Notes: a model not told the origin generated them from the letters alone. A stretch of DNA of 63,073 nucleotides from Streptomyces sp. ISL-1 (GCF_018614585.1 NZ_JAGGOI010000034.1:167060-230132), one strand, 5' to 3'; shown: positions 1 to 10,306, counted from the first letter of the stretch. Program-made: numbers and translations.

Positions 1-445
1 GTGTTGGTGGCGGTGTCGATCACCGACACGTCGTCCGAGGCGATCTTGGTGACGTAGACGCGGGTGCCGTCCGGGGTGACCGCCAGCTCAGTGGGGCTGC
101 CACCGACGGGGATGGTGGTGGTGACGGTGTTGGTGGCGGTGTCGATCACCGACACGTCGCTCGAGCCGGTGTTGGCGACGTAGACGCGGGTGCCGTCCGG
201 GGTGACCGCCACGTCATCGGGGCCGCTGCCGACGGGGATGGTGGTGGTGACGGTGTTGGTGGCGGTGTCGATCACCGATACGTCGTTCGTGTTGAGGTTG
301 GCGACGTAGACGCGGGTGCCGTCCGGGGTGACCGCCACTCCAGTGGGGCCGCTGCCGACGGGGATGGTGGCGGTGACCGTGTTGGTGGCGGTGTCGATCA
401 CCGACACGTTGTCCGAGCTGAAGTTGGCGACATAGGCGAAGGTTC
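1..445. repeat. 126-bp tandem repeats coding for beta-propeller blades
   Basis: The same 26-base block begins at 1, 127, 253 and 379, so the period is exactly 126 bp, or 42 codons. Copies differ by only a few bases, which suggests recent expansion or homogenisation. The array continues past the left edge. Confidence 0.95.
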
Positions 446-615
446 CGGTCTGCGCGGCGGCCGGCGTGGCCACGGCGATCGGGACGACCACGCCGGCCAG
501 GACCGCCAGTCCCGCCACCCAGGCCCGCAGCAGCACCCACCACGAACCCCCGCCCCCGCGACTTCGCCCCCCCACACCCCGGTTCCGACGCCGCCCGTAC
601 CGCGATACCCGACAT
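1..615 (-). CDS. Exported YVTN beta-propeller repeat protein; 3' end outside the window; frame break near the start
   Basis: The minus strand below about 575 encodes a hydrophobic export segment ending in 'ATPAAA', then four near-identical 42-residue repeats with the cores 'VSVIDTATNTV' and 'VTPDGTRVYVAN', the hallmark of YVTN beta-propellers (surface or secreted binding proteins, often of unknown ligand). The best start by context is ATG at 615, five bases after a full AGGAGG (626-621), but it reads a different frame from the repeats. Removing one base from the seven-C run at 567-573 joins the two frames exactly. A GTG at 575 lies in the repeat frame but has no good ribosome site. The gene runs off the left edge with no stop. 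The break could be a sequencing error, a phase-variable tract or a true mutation. Confidence 0.8.
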
Positions 616-952
616 GAAGACCTCCTGCAGCGCACCACACCGAGGTGTATGCGCATGTTCCGAATGGACTCGGCGATTGATGTCCCGTCATGGATGGACG
701 GGATCGCCGCGGCGCTGATGATCGCCGGTCCGACGCTATGGGCCGCCTTCAGCGCATGACCGCAGGCAATCCCGGATAGGACCGTACGGACGCCTTGAAT
801 CCCCCTCCCGGGACCCGTCGCCTTCAGCGGCACTCCTCGCCGAACCCTCCCCGCTGCACTGGCCCGGCCGCCATGCCCACAGAGAAGGCCCCTACCGGCG
901 CGGTAGGGGCCTTCTGGACAGCTCGGGCTCGGTCGTACGGGTGTCGTACGGG
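616..952. other. Intergenic region, 337 bp
   Basis: It lies between the start of the beta-propeller gene and the 3' end of the Yip1-like gene. It holds the AGGAGG ribosome site of the former (626-621) and the hairpin at 884-914. I see no convincing small gene: the open frames in it lack ribosome sites and recognisable content. Confidence 0.6.
884..914 (-). terminator. Perfect 14-bp hairpin terminator after the Yip1-like gene
   Basis: The arms 884-897 and 901-914 are fully complementary around a 3-base loop. It sits about 40 bases past the stop of the minus-strand gene that ends at 953. There is no long U tract, as is usual in streptomycetes. Confidence 0.8.
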
Positions 953-1936
953 TCAGATCGTTCCCAGCTTGATGATCGACAGCAGGGCGATCAGCTGGAT
1001 CGCCGACGCACCCAGCGCCTTCGGCCACGGCAGATCGTGCGACTTGCTCACCATCGAGGTGAACAGCGCCGCCGCCGCCAGCCAGGTCGCCCAGCCCAGC
1101 CCCTGCACCAGGGAGTTCTCGCCGCCCAGGAAGAGGGCGAAGACCAGGCGCGGGGCGTCCGTGATCGACATGATCAGCATGGAGAGGCCGACCGTCGGCT
1201 GCCACGCGCCGTCGCCGCCGAGCTGGCGGGCCAGGGTGTGGGTCACCGCGCCGAGGATCATGCCGCCGATGACGAAAGCGACCGCCGTCGTCAGCGCGTA
1301 CGGGATGGCCGTGGAGATCGTCGCGTTGATCGTCTCCTCGCGGGCCTTGTCGAAGCCGAACAGCGCGAGCAGGCCGTACATGAACGTGACGATCAACGCG
1401 GTGCCCCACACGGGGTAGTCGCGCATCTGCCAGAACGTCGAGCCCGGCCGCAGCACGATGCCGCTCAGCAATTGCTTCCAGTGCAGGCGCGGGCCGGTCG
1501 GCGCGGCGGGGGCAGCGCCCGCGCGGTAGGTCGCGCCGCTGTCGTACGGGTCCTCGTTGACGCTGAACGCCTGGGTGTGACCAGGGTTGTTGGCCGCGTA
1601 CGGGTCTGGGGCGGAGGGGTGTTGGCGGTACGGGTCGCCGAAGTACTCCGGTTCGCCGTACGGGCCCTGGGGGCCTTGGGGGCGCTGATGGCCGCCGCCG
1701 CCCGCCTGGGGCCACCCCGGCGGTGGTTGCTGCTGCGCATACGGCGGTGCCGCATGGCCGCCGCCGCCTCTGTAAGGCGGCGGTGCCTGCTGCGGTTGCT
1801 GCTGCTGCTGCGACGTGCGGTTGTCCCGGCCGCGTCCGATCCTGAATCCAGCCACGTAATCGAACGTACCCGGTCCGCGTCCGCCGGGTGACCGAGGATC
1901 AGGAACCGGGGTGCCTTTGCGGCTGAGCTGTGACAT
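953..1936 (-). CDS. Yip1-family integral membrane protein with a Gln/Pro-rich N-terminus
   Basis: Residues about 1-155 are low-complexity (Gln runs, Pro/Gly-rich, a conserved-looking 'AGFRIGRGRDNR' near residue 28). The C-terminal 170 residues hold about five membrane segments separated by short polar loops, the pattern of Yip1 domains. The bacterial members are membrane proteins of unknown function. ATG at 1936 has only a weak ribosome site. A GTG at 1855, starting at 'VAGFRIGRG', is an alternative that would drop 27 residues. It is a single gene between two hairpin terminators, transcribed toward the beta-propeller gene. The family assignment rests on the membrane pattern and residual motifs. 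Confidence 0.75.
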   Translation of the reverse strand: MSQLSRKGTPVPDPRSPGGRGPGTFDYVAGFRIGRGRDNRTSQQQQQPQQAPPPYRGGGGHAAPPYAQQQPPPGWPQAGGGGHQRPQGPQGPYGEPEYFGDPYRQHPSAPDPYAANNPGHTQAFSVNEDPYDSGATYRAGAAPAAPTGPRLHWKQLLSGIVLRPGSTFWQMRDYPVWGTALIVTFMYGLLALFGFDKAREETINATISTAIPYALTTAVAFVIGGMILGAVTHTLARQLGGDGAWQPTVGLSMLIMSITDAPRLVFALFLGGENSLVQGLGWATWLAAAALFTSMVSKSHDLPWPKALGASAIQLIALLSIIKLGTI

Positions 1937-2048
1937 CCCCTAGGGGAAGCCTGGAAGGGATACGCGTGCCCCGAAGCCGGGCCGCCGCCGCCCGGAGAAA
2001 CCCCGCACGACGTGATGCCGCCCGGCCGATCCCCGCCCGGCGAAACAC

Positions 2049-2091
2049 GGAAGCGGCCGGTTCTGCCCCCGAGGCAGATCCGGCCGCTTCC
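2049..2091 (-). terminator. Hairpin terminator after the Fe-S reductase gene
   Basis: The 12-bp arms 2049-2060 and 2080-2091 are perfect complements, and an inner 6-bp stem lies inside the 19-base loop. It is just past the minus-strand stop at 2112. Confidence 0.85.
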
Positions 2092-2111
2092 TGTACTTAC
2101 AGACGCACGGG

Positions 2112-4382
2112 CTACTTCACTGGTTCAGGCTCCGGCGCGCCCGCCGGCTCCTCGTCGGTCGCCGGGTCCGCCGGAGGCGTACGCACCGAATCGAGCAGGA
2201 GCTGCGCCACGTCGACGACCTGGAGCGATTCCTTGGCCTGGCCGTCGTTCTTCTTGCCGTTCACGGAGTCCGTGAGCATGACGAGGCAGAACGGGCAGGC
2301 TGTGGAGACGATGTCCGGGTTCAACGAGAGGGCCTCGTCGACGCGCTCGGTGTTGATGCGCTTGCCGATCCGCTCCTCCATCCACATGCGGGCGCCGCCG
2401 GCGCCGCAGCAGAAGCCGCGCTCCTTGTGGCGGTGCATTTCCTGCTGGCGCAGGCCGGGGACGGCGGACATGATCTCGCGCGGCGGCGTGTAGATCTTGT
2501 TGTGCCGGCCCAGGTAGCAGGGGTCGTGGTACGTGATCAGACCCTCGACCGGGGTCACGGGGACGAGCTTGCCCTCGTCGATCAGGTGCTGCAGCAGCTG
2601 CGTGTGGTGGATGACCTCGAACTCGCCGCCCAGCTGCGGGTATTCGTTCGCGATCGTGTTGAAGCAGTGCGGGCAGGTCGCGACGATCTTCTTCGACGAC
2701 TTGGGCTTCTTCGTCGACGGGTCTTCGTCGTCCTCGCCGTACGCCATGTTCAGCATGGCCACGTTCTCCTGGCCGAGCTGCTGGAACAGCGGCTCGTTGC
2801 CGAGGCGGCGGGCGGAGTCACCGGTGCACTTCTCGTCGCCGCCCATGATCGCGAACTTCACGCCCGCGATGTGCAGCAGCTCAGCGAAGGCCTTGGTGGT
2901 CTTCTTCGCCCGGTCCTCCAGCGCTCCCGCGCAGCCGACCCAGTACAGATAGTCGACCTCGGACAGGTCCTCGACGTCCTTGCCGACGATCGGGACCTCG
3001 AAGTCGACCTCCTTGGTCCACTCCACCCGCTGCTTCTTGGCCAGCCCCCAGGGGTTGCCCTTCTTCTCCAGGTTCTTGAGCATCGTGCCCGCCTCGGACG
3101 GGAACGCGGACTCGATCATCACCTGGTAGCGGCGCATGTCGACGATGTGGTCGATGTGCTCGATGTCGACCGGGCACTGCTCGACACAGGCGCCGCAGGT
3201 GGTGCAGGACCACAGGACGTCCGGGTCGATGACGCCGTTCTCCTCGAGCGTCCCGATCAGCGGGCGCTCGGCCTCGGCGAGAGCCGCCGCCGGGACACCG
3301 GCCAGCTGCTCCGCGGACGCCTTCTCCTCGCCCTCCATGGTCTTGCCGCCGCCGGCCAGCAGATACGGGGCCTTGGCGTGCGCGTGGTCGCGCAGCGACA
3401 TGATCAGCAGCTTCGGGGAGAGGGGCTTTCCGGTGTTCCAGGCCGGGCACTGCGACTGGCAGCGACCGCACTCCGTACACGTGGAGAAGTCGAGGATGCC
3501 CTTCCAGGAGAACTGCTCGACCTGGGAGACGCCGAAGACGTCGTCCTCGCCCGGGTCCTCGAAGTCGATCTCCTTGCCACCGCTCGTCATCGGCTGGAGC
3601 GCGCCCAGTGCCGTCGAGCCGTCCGCGTTCCGCTTGAACCAGATGTTCGGGAAGCCGAGGAACCGGTGCCAGGCGACACCCATGTTGGTGTTGAGGGAGA
3701 CCGTGATCATCCAGATCAGCGAGGTGCCGATCTTGATCATCGCGGTGAAGTAGATCAGCGTCTGGAGGCTGGGGACGCTCAGGCCGTCGAAGGCCAGGAC
3801 CAGGGGGTACGAGACGAAGTACGCGGCCTCGTAGTGATCCACGTGGTGGATCGCGCCCTCGAGCCCGCGCAGGGCGAGAATCGCGAGGCCGATGGTGAGG
3901 ATGACGTATTCGACGAAGTACGCCTGCCAGGCCTTGGAGCCCGCGAAGCGCGACTTGCGGCCGGCCCGGGAGGGCAGGTTCAGCAGCCGGATCGCCATTA
4001 GGATGACGATGCCGACGACCGTCATCAGACCGATGAACTCGATGTACATCTCGAACGGCAGGAAGCCGCCGATGATGGGCAGAGTCCAGTCGGCCTGGAA
4101 GAGCTGGCCGTACGCCTGCGCCAGGGTGGGCGGCAGGGTGAGGAAGCCGATCGCGACGAACCAGTGGGCGAAGCCGACGATCCCCCACCGGTTCATCCGA
4201 GTGTGGCCGAGGAACTCCTTGGCCAGGGTGATCGTTCGCTGCTTGGGGTTGTCGGTACGGCTGCCCGCAGGCACGGGCTGACCGAGCCTGACGAACCGGT
4301 AGATCTGCGCGACTGCTCGGGCGATGAGCGCAACGCCGACCACGGTCAGGACCAGCGACACGATGATCGCGGCGAGTTGCAT
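2112..4382 (-). CDS. Membrane-bound heterodisulfide-reductase-like (Fe-S)-binding oxidoreductase
   Basis: A 756-residue protein. About five membrane helices fill the first 250 residues, a respiratory-type membrane module. Two 4Fe-4S motifs follow, 'CTECGRCQSQCP' (about residue 315) and 'CTTCGACVEQCP' (about 395), then CCG-type cysteine-rich segments including 'HDPCYLGRHN' and 'CCGAGGARMW'. This is the fused HdrD/GlpC-like arrangement common in actinobacteria, which probably passes electrons between a membrane carrier and an unidentified soluble donor. ATG at 4382 is chosen because GAGGAG lies 7 bases upstream; an in-frame ATG at 4421 lacks this. It is a single gene ending in a strong hairpin. 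The substrate cannot be read from the sequence. Confidence 0.9.
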   Translation of the reverse strand: MQLAAIIVSLVLTVVGVALIARAVAQIYRFVRLGQPVPAGSRTDNPKQRTITLAKEFLGHTRMNRWGIVGFAHWFVAIGFLTLPPTLAQAYGQLFQADWTLPIIGGFLPFEMYIEFIGLMTVVGIVILMAIRLLNLPSRAGRKSRFAGSKAWQAYFVEYVILTIGLAILALRGLEGAIHHVDHYEAAYFVSYPLVLAFDGLSVPSLQTLIYFTAMIKIGTSLIWMITVSLNTNMGVAWHRFLGFPNIWFKRNADGSTALGALQPMTSGGKEIDFEDPGEDDVFGVSQVEQFSWKGILDFSTCTECGRCQSQCPAWNTGKPLSPKLLIMSLRDHAHAKAPYLLAGGGKTMEGEEKASAEQLAGVPAAALAEAERPLIGTLEENGVIDPDVLWSCTTCGACVEQCPVDIEHIDHIVDMRRYQVMIESAFPSEAGTMLKNLEKKGNPWGLAKKQRVEWTKEVDFEVPIVGKDVEDLSEVDYLYWVGCAGALEDRAKKTTKAFAELLHIAGVKFAIMGGDEKCTGDSARRLGNEPLFQQLGQENVAMLNMAYGEDDEDPSTKKPKSSKKIVATCPHCFNTIANEYPQLGGEFEVIHHTQLLQHLIDEGKLVPVTPVEGLITYHDPCYLGRHNKIYTPPREIMSAVPGLRQQEMHRHKERGFCCGAGGARMWMEERIGKRINTERVDEALSLNPDIVSTACPFCLVMLTDSVNGKKNDGQAKESLQVVDVAQLLLDSVRTPPADPATDEEPAGAPEPEPVK

Positions 4383-4508
4383 TGGGGGCTCCTCGGGCCT
4401 GCGAGGTGGGGAATCCAGCACTACTAAGCGGTAACTTATTCAGTTCGTTGCTGAGAGTACCCACTTATGCCGCCGCACTGTAGCCGGGCAGCCGGTGATC
4501 TGTGTCGC

Positions 4509-5042
4509 TCAGGCAAGCCTGACCGGGCGGTCCGCCCGGCGTCCGGCGAGCGCGGTCGGCAGGGTGCGGGCCAGGATCAGCAGGTCCAGTCCCAGCCAGT
4601 GTTGCTCCACATAGTGCAGATCGAGCACCGCCATCTCCTCCCAGGGGAGATCCGAGCGGTCGCTGATCTGCCACAGGCCGGTGATTCCCGGGCGTACGCC
4701 GAGTCGCGCCCGGTCCGCGTGGTCGGAGTCGTCGGGGCCCGGCGGCCGCGGGCCGACCAGGGACATCTCGCCGCGCACCACATTGATCAGTTGTGGGAGG
4801 TCGTCCAGGAAGAAATGGCGCAGCAGCCGTCCGACGGGCGTGAGGTCGAAGTCGGCCGCCCGCCGGGTGCGGAACGTCAGCATCGCGAACGTAACGCCGC
4901 CGAGGCCGGTGCGGGCCTGGCGGGCCAGGACGCCGCCGGGGGAGGTCGCCGCGACGGCGGCGGCGACGGCGAGCAGCAGGGGGGACAGCAGTAGCAGCAG
5001 AATCAGACTGCCCGCCAGGTCGACGACTCGCTTCGCAGGCAT
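4509..5042 (-). CDS. Minimal bacterial sugar transferase (polyprenyl-phosphate phosphoglycosyl transferase)
   Basis: A 177-residue protein with one N-terminal hydrophobic helix (residues 8-32) and then the conserved core 'LPQLINVVRGEMSLVGPRP' and 'RPGITGLWQIS'. These belong to the PglC/WcaJ catalytic domain, which moves a sugar phosphate onto a lipid carrier at the membrane. It is the short, single-domain form. The catalytic acidic pair is usually Asp-Glu in 'LDELPQ'; here it reads 'LDDLPQ', so the Glu is Asp. No glycosyltransferase cluster surrounds it. The ATG at 5042 lacks a strong ribosome site. In the same frame, the upstream DNA stays open through an Arg-Asp-Glu repeat but offers no usual start codon. 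Confidence 0.82.
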   Translation of the reverse strand: MPAKRVVDLAGSLILLLLLSPLLLAVAAAVAATSPGGVLARQARTGLGGVTFAMLTFRTRRAADFDLTPVGRLLRHFFLDDLPQLINVVRGEMSLVGPRPPGPDDSDHADRARLGVRPGITGLWQISDRSDLPWEEMAVLDLHYVEQHWLGLDLLILARTLPTALAGRRADRPVRLA

Positions 5043-5053
5043 GGACGCAGGCC

Positions 5054-5113
5054 CTTCGTCACGATCTTCGTCACGAACTTCGTCACGAATTTCATCCTGA
5101 TCTTCGTCACGAT
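5054..5113. repeat. 12-bp tandem repeat array upstream of the sugar transferase
   Basis: CTTCGTCACGA recurs at 5054, 5066, 5078 and 5102, with a degenerate copy at 5090, giving five units of 12 bp. It lies in the spacer between the divergent sugar transferase and dnaK genes. Confidence 0.9.
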
Positions 5114-5232
5114 TGGTATCTCATGACCGTTTTTTGCGGCTATGACTCTCGCAGATGAAGGCCGGTCGAGCCGACGCGCCACGCGCGTGTACCGTCGGCC
5201 GCGCAAGGGTGCAGGTAAGCGCTGGATAAAAG

Positions 5233-5251
5233 TTGAGTGAGGTCGACTCAG
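5233..5251. promoter_or_regulatory. HAIR-type HspR operator 1, dnaK promoter region
   Basis: TTGAGT, seven bases, then ACTCAG closely matches the known HspR-associated inverted repeat CTTGAGT-N7-ACTCAAG. It lies about 75-90 bases upstream of the dnaK start. Confidence 0.85.
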
Positions 5252-5284
5252 GTCTGTTGACGCCGGTAGGGCCGGTCATGCATT

Positions 5285-5305
5285 CTTGAGCCAGATCTAC
5301 TCAAG
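5285..5305. promoter_or_regulatory. HAIR-type HspR operator 2, dnaK leader
   Basis: CTTGAGC-N7-ACTCAAG, with arms 5285-5291 and 5299-5305, differs from the HAIR consensus at one base. It sits immediately upstream of the dnaK ribosome site. Confidence 0.92.
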
Positions 5306-5323
5306 TCAGCTGGAGGAATTGAA

Positions 5324-7182
<1,859 letters not shown>

Positions 7183-7186
<4 letters not shown>

Positions 7187-7833
7187 CGGAGGAGACCCCG
7201 GGCTTCGACGAGAAGCCTGACGTCCCCTCCGGCGCCACCTCTGACGACGCCGCCGAGTCCGCCGAGTCCTCCCATGAGGAGGGCGCGGCGGCCCCGGCAG
7301 GGGACGCAGCAAAGATCGCCGGCCTGACGGCGCAGCTGGACCAGGTCCGCATGGCGCTCGGCGAGCGCACGGCAGACCTCCAGCGGCTCCAGGCCGAGTA
7401 CCAGAACTACCGCCGTCGTGTGGAGCGCGACAGGATCACGGTCAAGGAGATCGCCACGGCGAGCCTCCTGACCGAGCTTCTGCCCGTACTCGACGACATC
7501 GGCCGCGCCCGTGAACACGGGGAGCTGGTGGGCGGGTTCAAGTCGGTTGCCGAATCTCTGGAGACGGCCGCCGCAAAGATGGGCCTGCAGCAGTTCGGCA
7601 AGGAGGGTGAGCCCTTCGACCCGACGATCCACGAAGCCCTGATGCACTCGTACGCACCGGATGTCACAGAGACCACGTGCGTCGCGGTCCTGCAGCCGGG
7701 GTATCGCATCGGCGAACGGACCATCCGCCCCGCGCGGGTGGCGGTGGCCGAGCCCCAGCCGGGCGCGACCCCGGTGGCCGGCAAGGAAGAGACGGCGAAC
7801 GACGAGGAGAGCGGTGGCCCGGACGAGGGCTGA
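7183..7833 (+). CDS. grpE: Nucleotide exchange factor GrpE
   Basis: A 216-residue protein with an acidic low-complexity N-terminus (about 1-50), a coiled-coil region and a C-terminal beta domain containing 'GREGEPFDPTIHEAL'-like spacing (here 'GKEGEPFDPTIHEAL') and 'YRIGERTIRPARV'. It releases ADP from DnaK. The GTG start at 7183 overlaps the dnaK stop by four bases (GTGA), so translation is coupled. The acidic extensions at both ends are typical of actinobacterial GrpE. Confidence 0.98.
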
Positions 7834-7863
7834 CGCAATGATCGTCCGAGAGGAGGGACGTCG

Positions 7864-9054
7864 ATGAGTACGAAGGACTTCGTCGAGAAGGACTACTACA
7901 AGGTTCTCGGCGTCCCCAAGGACGCCACCGAGGCAGAGATCAAGAAGGCGTACCGGAAGCTCGCCCGCGAGTACCACCCGGACGCCAACAAGGGCGACGT
8001 CAAGGCCGAGGAGCGCTTCAAGGAGATCTCCGAGGCCCATGACATCCTCGGCGACCCCAAGCGGCGCAAGGAGTACGACGAGGCACGCGCCCTCTTCGGC
8101 AACGGTGGCTTCCGCACACCCGGCCCCGGCGGCCCCGGCGGCTCCTTCAACTTCGACCTGGGCGACCTCTTCGGGGGCGCCCAGGGCGGCACGCAAGGTG
8201 GCGCCGGGGGCTTCGGCGGCGGTATCGGCGATGTGTTCGGCGGCCTGTTCAACCGCGGCGCCGGCGCCGGTACGGGTACGCGTACCCAGCCGCGCCGCGG
8301 CCAGGACATCGAGTCCGAGGTGACGCTCAGCTTCACCGAGGCGGTCGACGGGGCCACGGTCCCGCTGCGGATGTCCAGCTCGGCGGCGTGCAAGGCCTGT
8401 TCGGGCACCGGCGACAAAAACGGTACGCCCAGGGTGTGCCCGACCTGTCTCGGCACCGGCCAGGTCTCGCGCGGCGGCAGCGGATCCTTCTCGCTCACCG
8501 ACCCGTGCGTGGACTGCAAGGGCCGCGGACTGATCGCGCAGGACCCCTGCGACGTGTGCAAGGGCAGCGGGCGCGCCCGCTCCTCGCGCACCATGCAGGT
8601 CAGGATCCCCGCGGGCGTCTTCGACAGCCAGCGGATCCGGCTGCGCGGCAAGGGGGCTCCGGGCGAACGGGGCGGCCCTGCGGGCGACTTGTATGTCGTC
8701 GTCCATGTCGACTCGCACCCGGTCTTCGGCCGCAAGGGCGACAACCTCACGGTCACCGTGCCCGTCACCTACGCGGAGGCGGCGCTCGGCGGCGAGGTGA
8801 AGGTTCCGACCCTCGGCGGTCCGCCGGTCACGCTGAAGCTGCCCGCCGGGACGCCCAACGGCCGTACGATGCGGGCCCGCGGCAAGGGCGCGCTCCGCAA
8901 GGACGGCACCCGTGGGGACCTGTTGGTCACGGTCGAGGTCGCAGTGCCCAAGGATCTCGGCGAGAGAGCGAAGGAAGCGCTGGAGGCCTACCGCGAAGCC
9001 ACTGCGGACGAGGACCCGCGGGCCGAGCTGTTCCAGGCCGCGAAGGGAGCATGA
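7864..9054 (+). CDS. dnaJ: Chaperone protein DnaJ
   Basis: A 396-residue type I Hsp40. The J domain (residues about 8-75) has the 'HPD' triad in 'REYHPDAN'. A long Gly/Phe-rich linker follows (about 80-145), then four zinc-finger repeats ('CKACSGTG', 'CPTCLGTG', 'CVDCKGRG', 'CDVCKGSG') and a C-terminal substrate-binding region. It stimulates DnaK ATPase and delivers clients. ATG at 7864 follows GAGGAGGG. Third gene of the heat-shock operon, 30 bases after grpE. The C-terminal dimerisation tail is short, as in other actinobacterial DnaJ1 proteins. Confidence 0.98.
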   Translation: MSTKDFVEKDYYKVLGVPKDATEAEIKKAYRKLAREYHPDANKGDVKAEERFKEISEAHDILGDPKRRKEYDEARALFGNGGFRTPGPGGPGGSFNFDLGDLFGGAQGGTQGGAGGFGGGIGDVFGGLFNRGAGAGTGTRTQPRRGQDIESEVTLSFTEAVDGATVPLRMSSSAACKACSGTGDKNGTPRVCPTCLGTGQVSRGGSGSFSLTDPCVDCKGRGLIAQDPCDVCKGSGRARSSRTMQVRIPAGVFDSQRIRLRGKGAPGERGGPAGDLYVVVHVDSHPVFGRKGDNLTVTVPVTYAEAALGGEVKVPTLGGPPVTLKLPAGTPNGRTMRARGKGALRKDGTRGDLLVTVEVAVPKDLGERAKEALEAYREATADEDPRAELFQAAKGA

Positions 9055-9055
9055 G

Positions 9056-9508
9056 ATGGACGGCCGAACCGGACGCAGCCGCAATCCCTACGAACTGACC
9101 CAAGAGTCGCCGGTATACGTCATCTCGGTGGCGGCCCAGCTCTCGGGTCTGCATCCGCAAACTCTTCGGCAGTACGACCGGCTCGGCCTGGTCTCCCCGG
9201 ACCGCACCCCGGGCCGGGGTCGGCGCTACTCCGCCCGCGACATCGAACTGCTGCGCAACGTCCAGCAGTTGTCGCAGGACGAGGGCATCAACCTGGCCGG
9301 AATCAAGCGCATCATCGAACTGGAGAACCAGGTCGCGGCGCTCCAGCAGCGGGTCGTCGAGCTGTCGACGGCCGTCGAGGGCGCGGCGGCGGCGATGCAG
9401 CAGCGCGAAGCCCAGGTGCACGCCTCCTACCGGCGCGATCTCGTGCCGTACCAGGATGTGCAACAGGCCAGCGCGCTGGTGGTCTGGCGTCCCAAGCGGC
9501 CTGAATAG
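9056..9508 (+). CDS. hspR: Heat-shock repressor HspR (MerR family)
   Basis: A 150-residue protein with a MerR winged-helix domain: 'YVISVAAQLSGLHPQTLRQY' starts the helix-turn-helix and 'DRLGLVSP' and 'RRYSARDI' complete it. A coiled coil (about 85-120) follows. HspR binds HAIR inverted repeats and represses dnaK and clpB until DnaK is titrated by unfolded protein. ATG at 9056 begins one base after the dnaJ stop, so it is translated from the operon it controls. All three HAIR matches found in this window lie in front of dnaK or clpB. A strong hairpin closes the operon. Confidence 0.97.
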   Translation: MDGRTGRSRNPYELTQESPVYVISVAAQLSGLHPQTLRQYDRLGLVSPDRTPGRGRRYSARDIELLRNVQQLSQDEGINLAGIKRIIELENQVAALQQRVVELSTAVEGAAAAMQQREAQVHASYRRDLVPYQDVQQASALVVWRPKRPE

Positions 9509-9524
9509 GGCAGTAGTTGTACGG

Positions 9525-9563
9525 CGAAGGGGCCGGAGAGCGAGTCGCTCTCCGGCCCCTTCG
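9525..9563 (+). terminator. Strong 19-bp hairpin terminator of the dnaK operon
   Basis: Positions 9525-9543 and 9545-9563 are perfect reverse complements around one central base. It may also serve the convergent minus-strand gene ending at 9596. Confidence 0.9.
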
Positions 9564-9595
9564 GCGTGTGCGGCCCGCGGTCTTGTGAGGCCCGG

Positions 9596-10231
9596 TCAGC
9601 CTCCGGAGAGGATCAGGACGATGAAGATCCCGCAGGCGATGATGCTGATGAGCCAGCTGTGGGAGTTCATCCACTCGCGCACCTTCGGCATGGCGCGCTC
9701 GGCCTTCCTGCCGAACAGCAGGCGGCCCAGCAACGGCAGTGCCGCGATGAGAACCGTCAGCCCGATGAAGGGCAGCGCCTCCCACAGGCCGGCGTCGTGC
9801 TGCTGCAGATGAATCCCTACGGTCAGCATGACCACAAGGTCGGAGGGCATCAGCAGGATCAGCAGCAGGCCGACGGTGAACGCCTTCCTCGGGCCGGCCG
9901 TCATCAGGGACTTCAGCCACTTCGGCGGCTCGGCCCCTTCGCGTCCCCGCCAGTTCTTCACCGCGACGAACACCAGCAGGCCGACCAGTACGTACTCGAT
10001 GATGTGGCCGGCCGAGCCCTTGTCGGACGGGCTGCCCGTGTCGACGGCGTGGCCCAGGAGCGCGGCGACGCCCCGCATGAGGGCCACCCCGGCCGTGGTC
10101 CCGGCTGCGATGCCCAGGAGGAACGCCAGGGACGCCCGGACTGCTCTGGGGCTGGTGACGAAGATGATCGCCGACAGGATCTGGGGTCCCACCATCATGG
10201 TGACGGCGAGCGGAAGAATCTTCAGGTCCAC
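9596..10231 (-). CDS. GAP-family membrane protein (Sap/sulfolipid-1-addressing type)
   Basis: A 211-residue protein with about six membrane helices in two sets of three around a charged cytoplasmic loop (about 95-115, with 'NWRGREGAEPPKWL'). This matches the GAP/SfLAP family, which includes the mycobacterial glycolipid-export proteins. The role is probably small-lipid or solute export; the substrate is unknown. The GTG start at 10231 has only weak ribosome pairing. Its 5' leader contains a 9-bp tandem repeat array. No co-directional partner. Confidence 0.82.
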   Translation of the reverse strand: MDLKILPLAVTMMVGPQILSAIIFVTSPRAVRASLAFLLGIAAGTTAGVALMRGVAALLGHAVDTGSPSDKGSAGHIIEYVLVGLLVFVAVKNWRGREGAEPPKWLKSLMTAGPRKAFTVGLLLILLMPSDLVVMLTVGIHLQQHDAGLWEALPFIGLTVLIAALPLLGRLLFGRKAERAMPKVREWMNSHSWLISIIACGIFIVLILSGG

Positions 10232-10241
10232 CGGTGGCCTC

Positions 10242-10306
10242 GAGCTCCGGGAGAGCCGGGAGAGCCGGGAGCTCCGGGAGAGCCGGGAGAGCCGGGAGAG
10301 CCGGGA
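10242..10306. repeat. 9-bp minisatellite (GGGAGAGCC units)
   Basis: About seven copies of a 9-bp unit, with two carrying GAGCT instead of GAGAG. It lies in the spacer upstream of the GAP gene. A related array in the opposite orientation is at 12313-12384. In one frame it reads as Gly-Glu-Pro triplets, but I see no gene in that frame. Confidence 0.9.

Noticed and set aside
5003..5206. 67-codon minus-strand ORF with Val-Thr-Lys repeats
   Set aside because: It is produced by the 12-bp minisatellite in a frame other than the sugar transferase; no ribosome site supports it.
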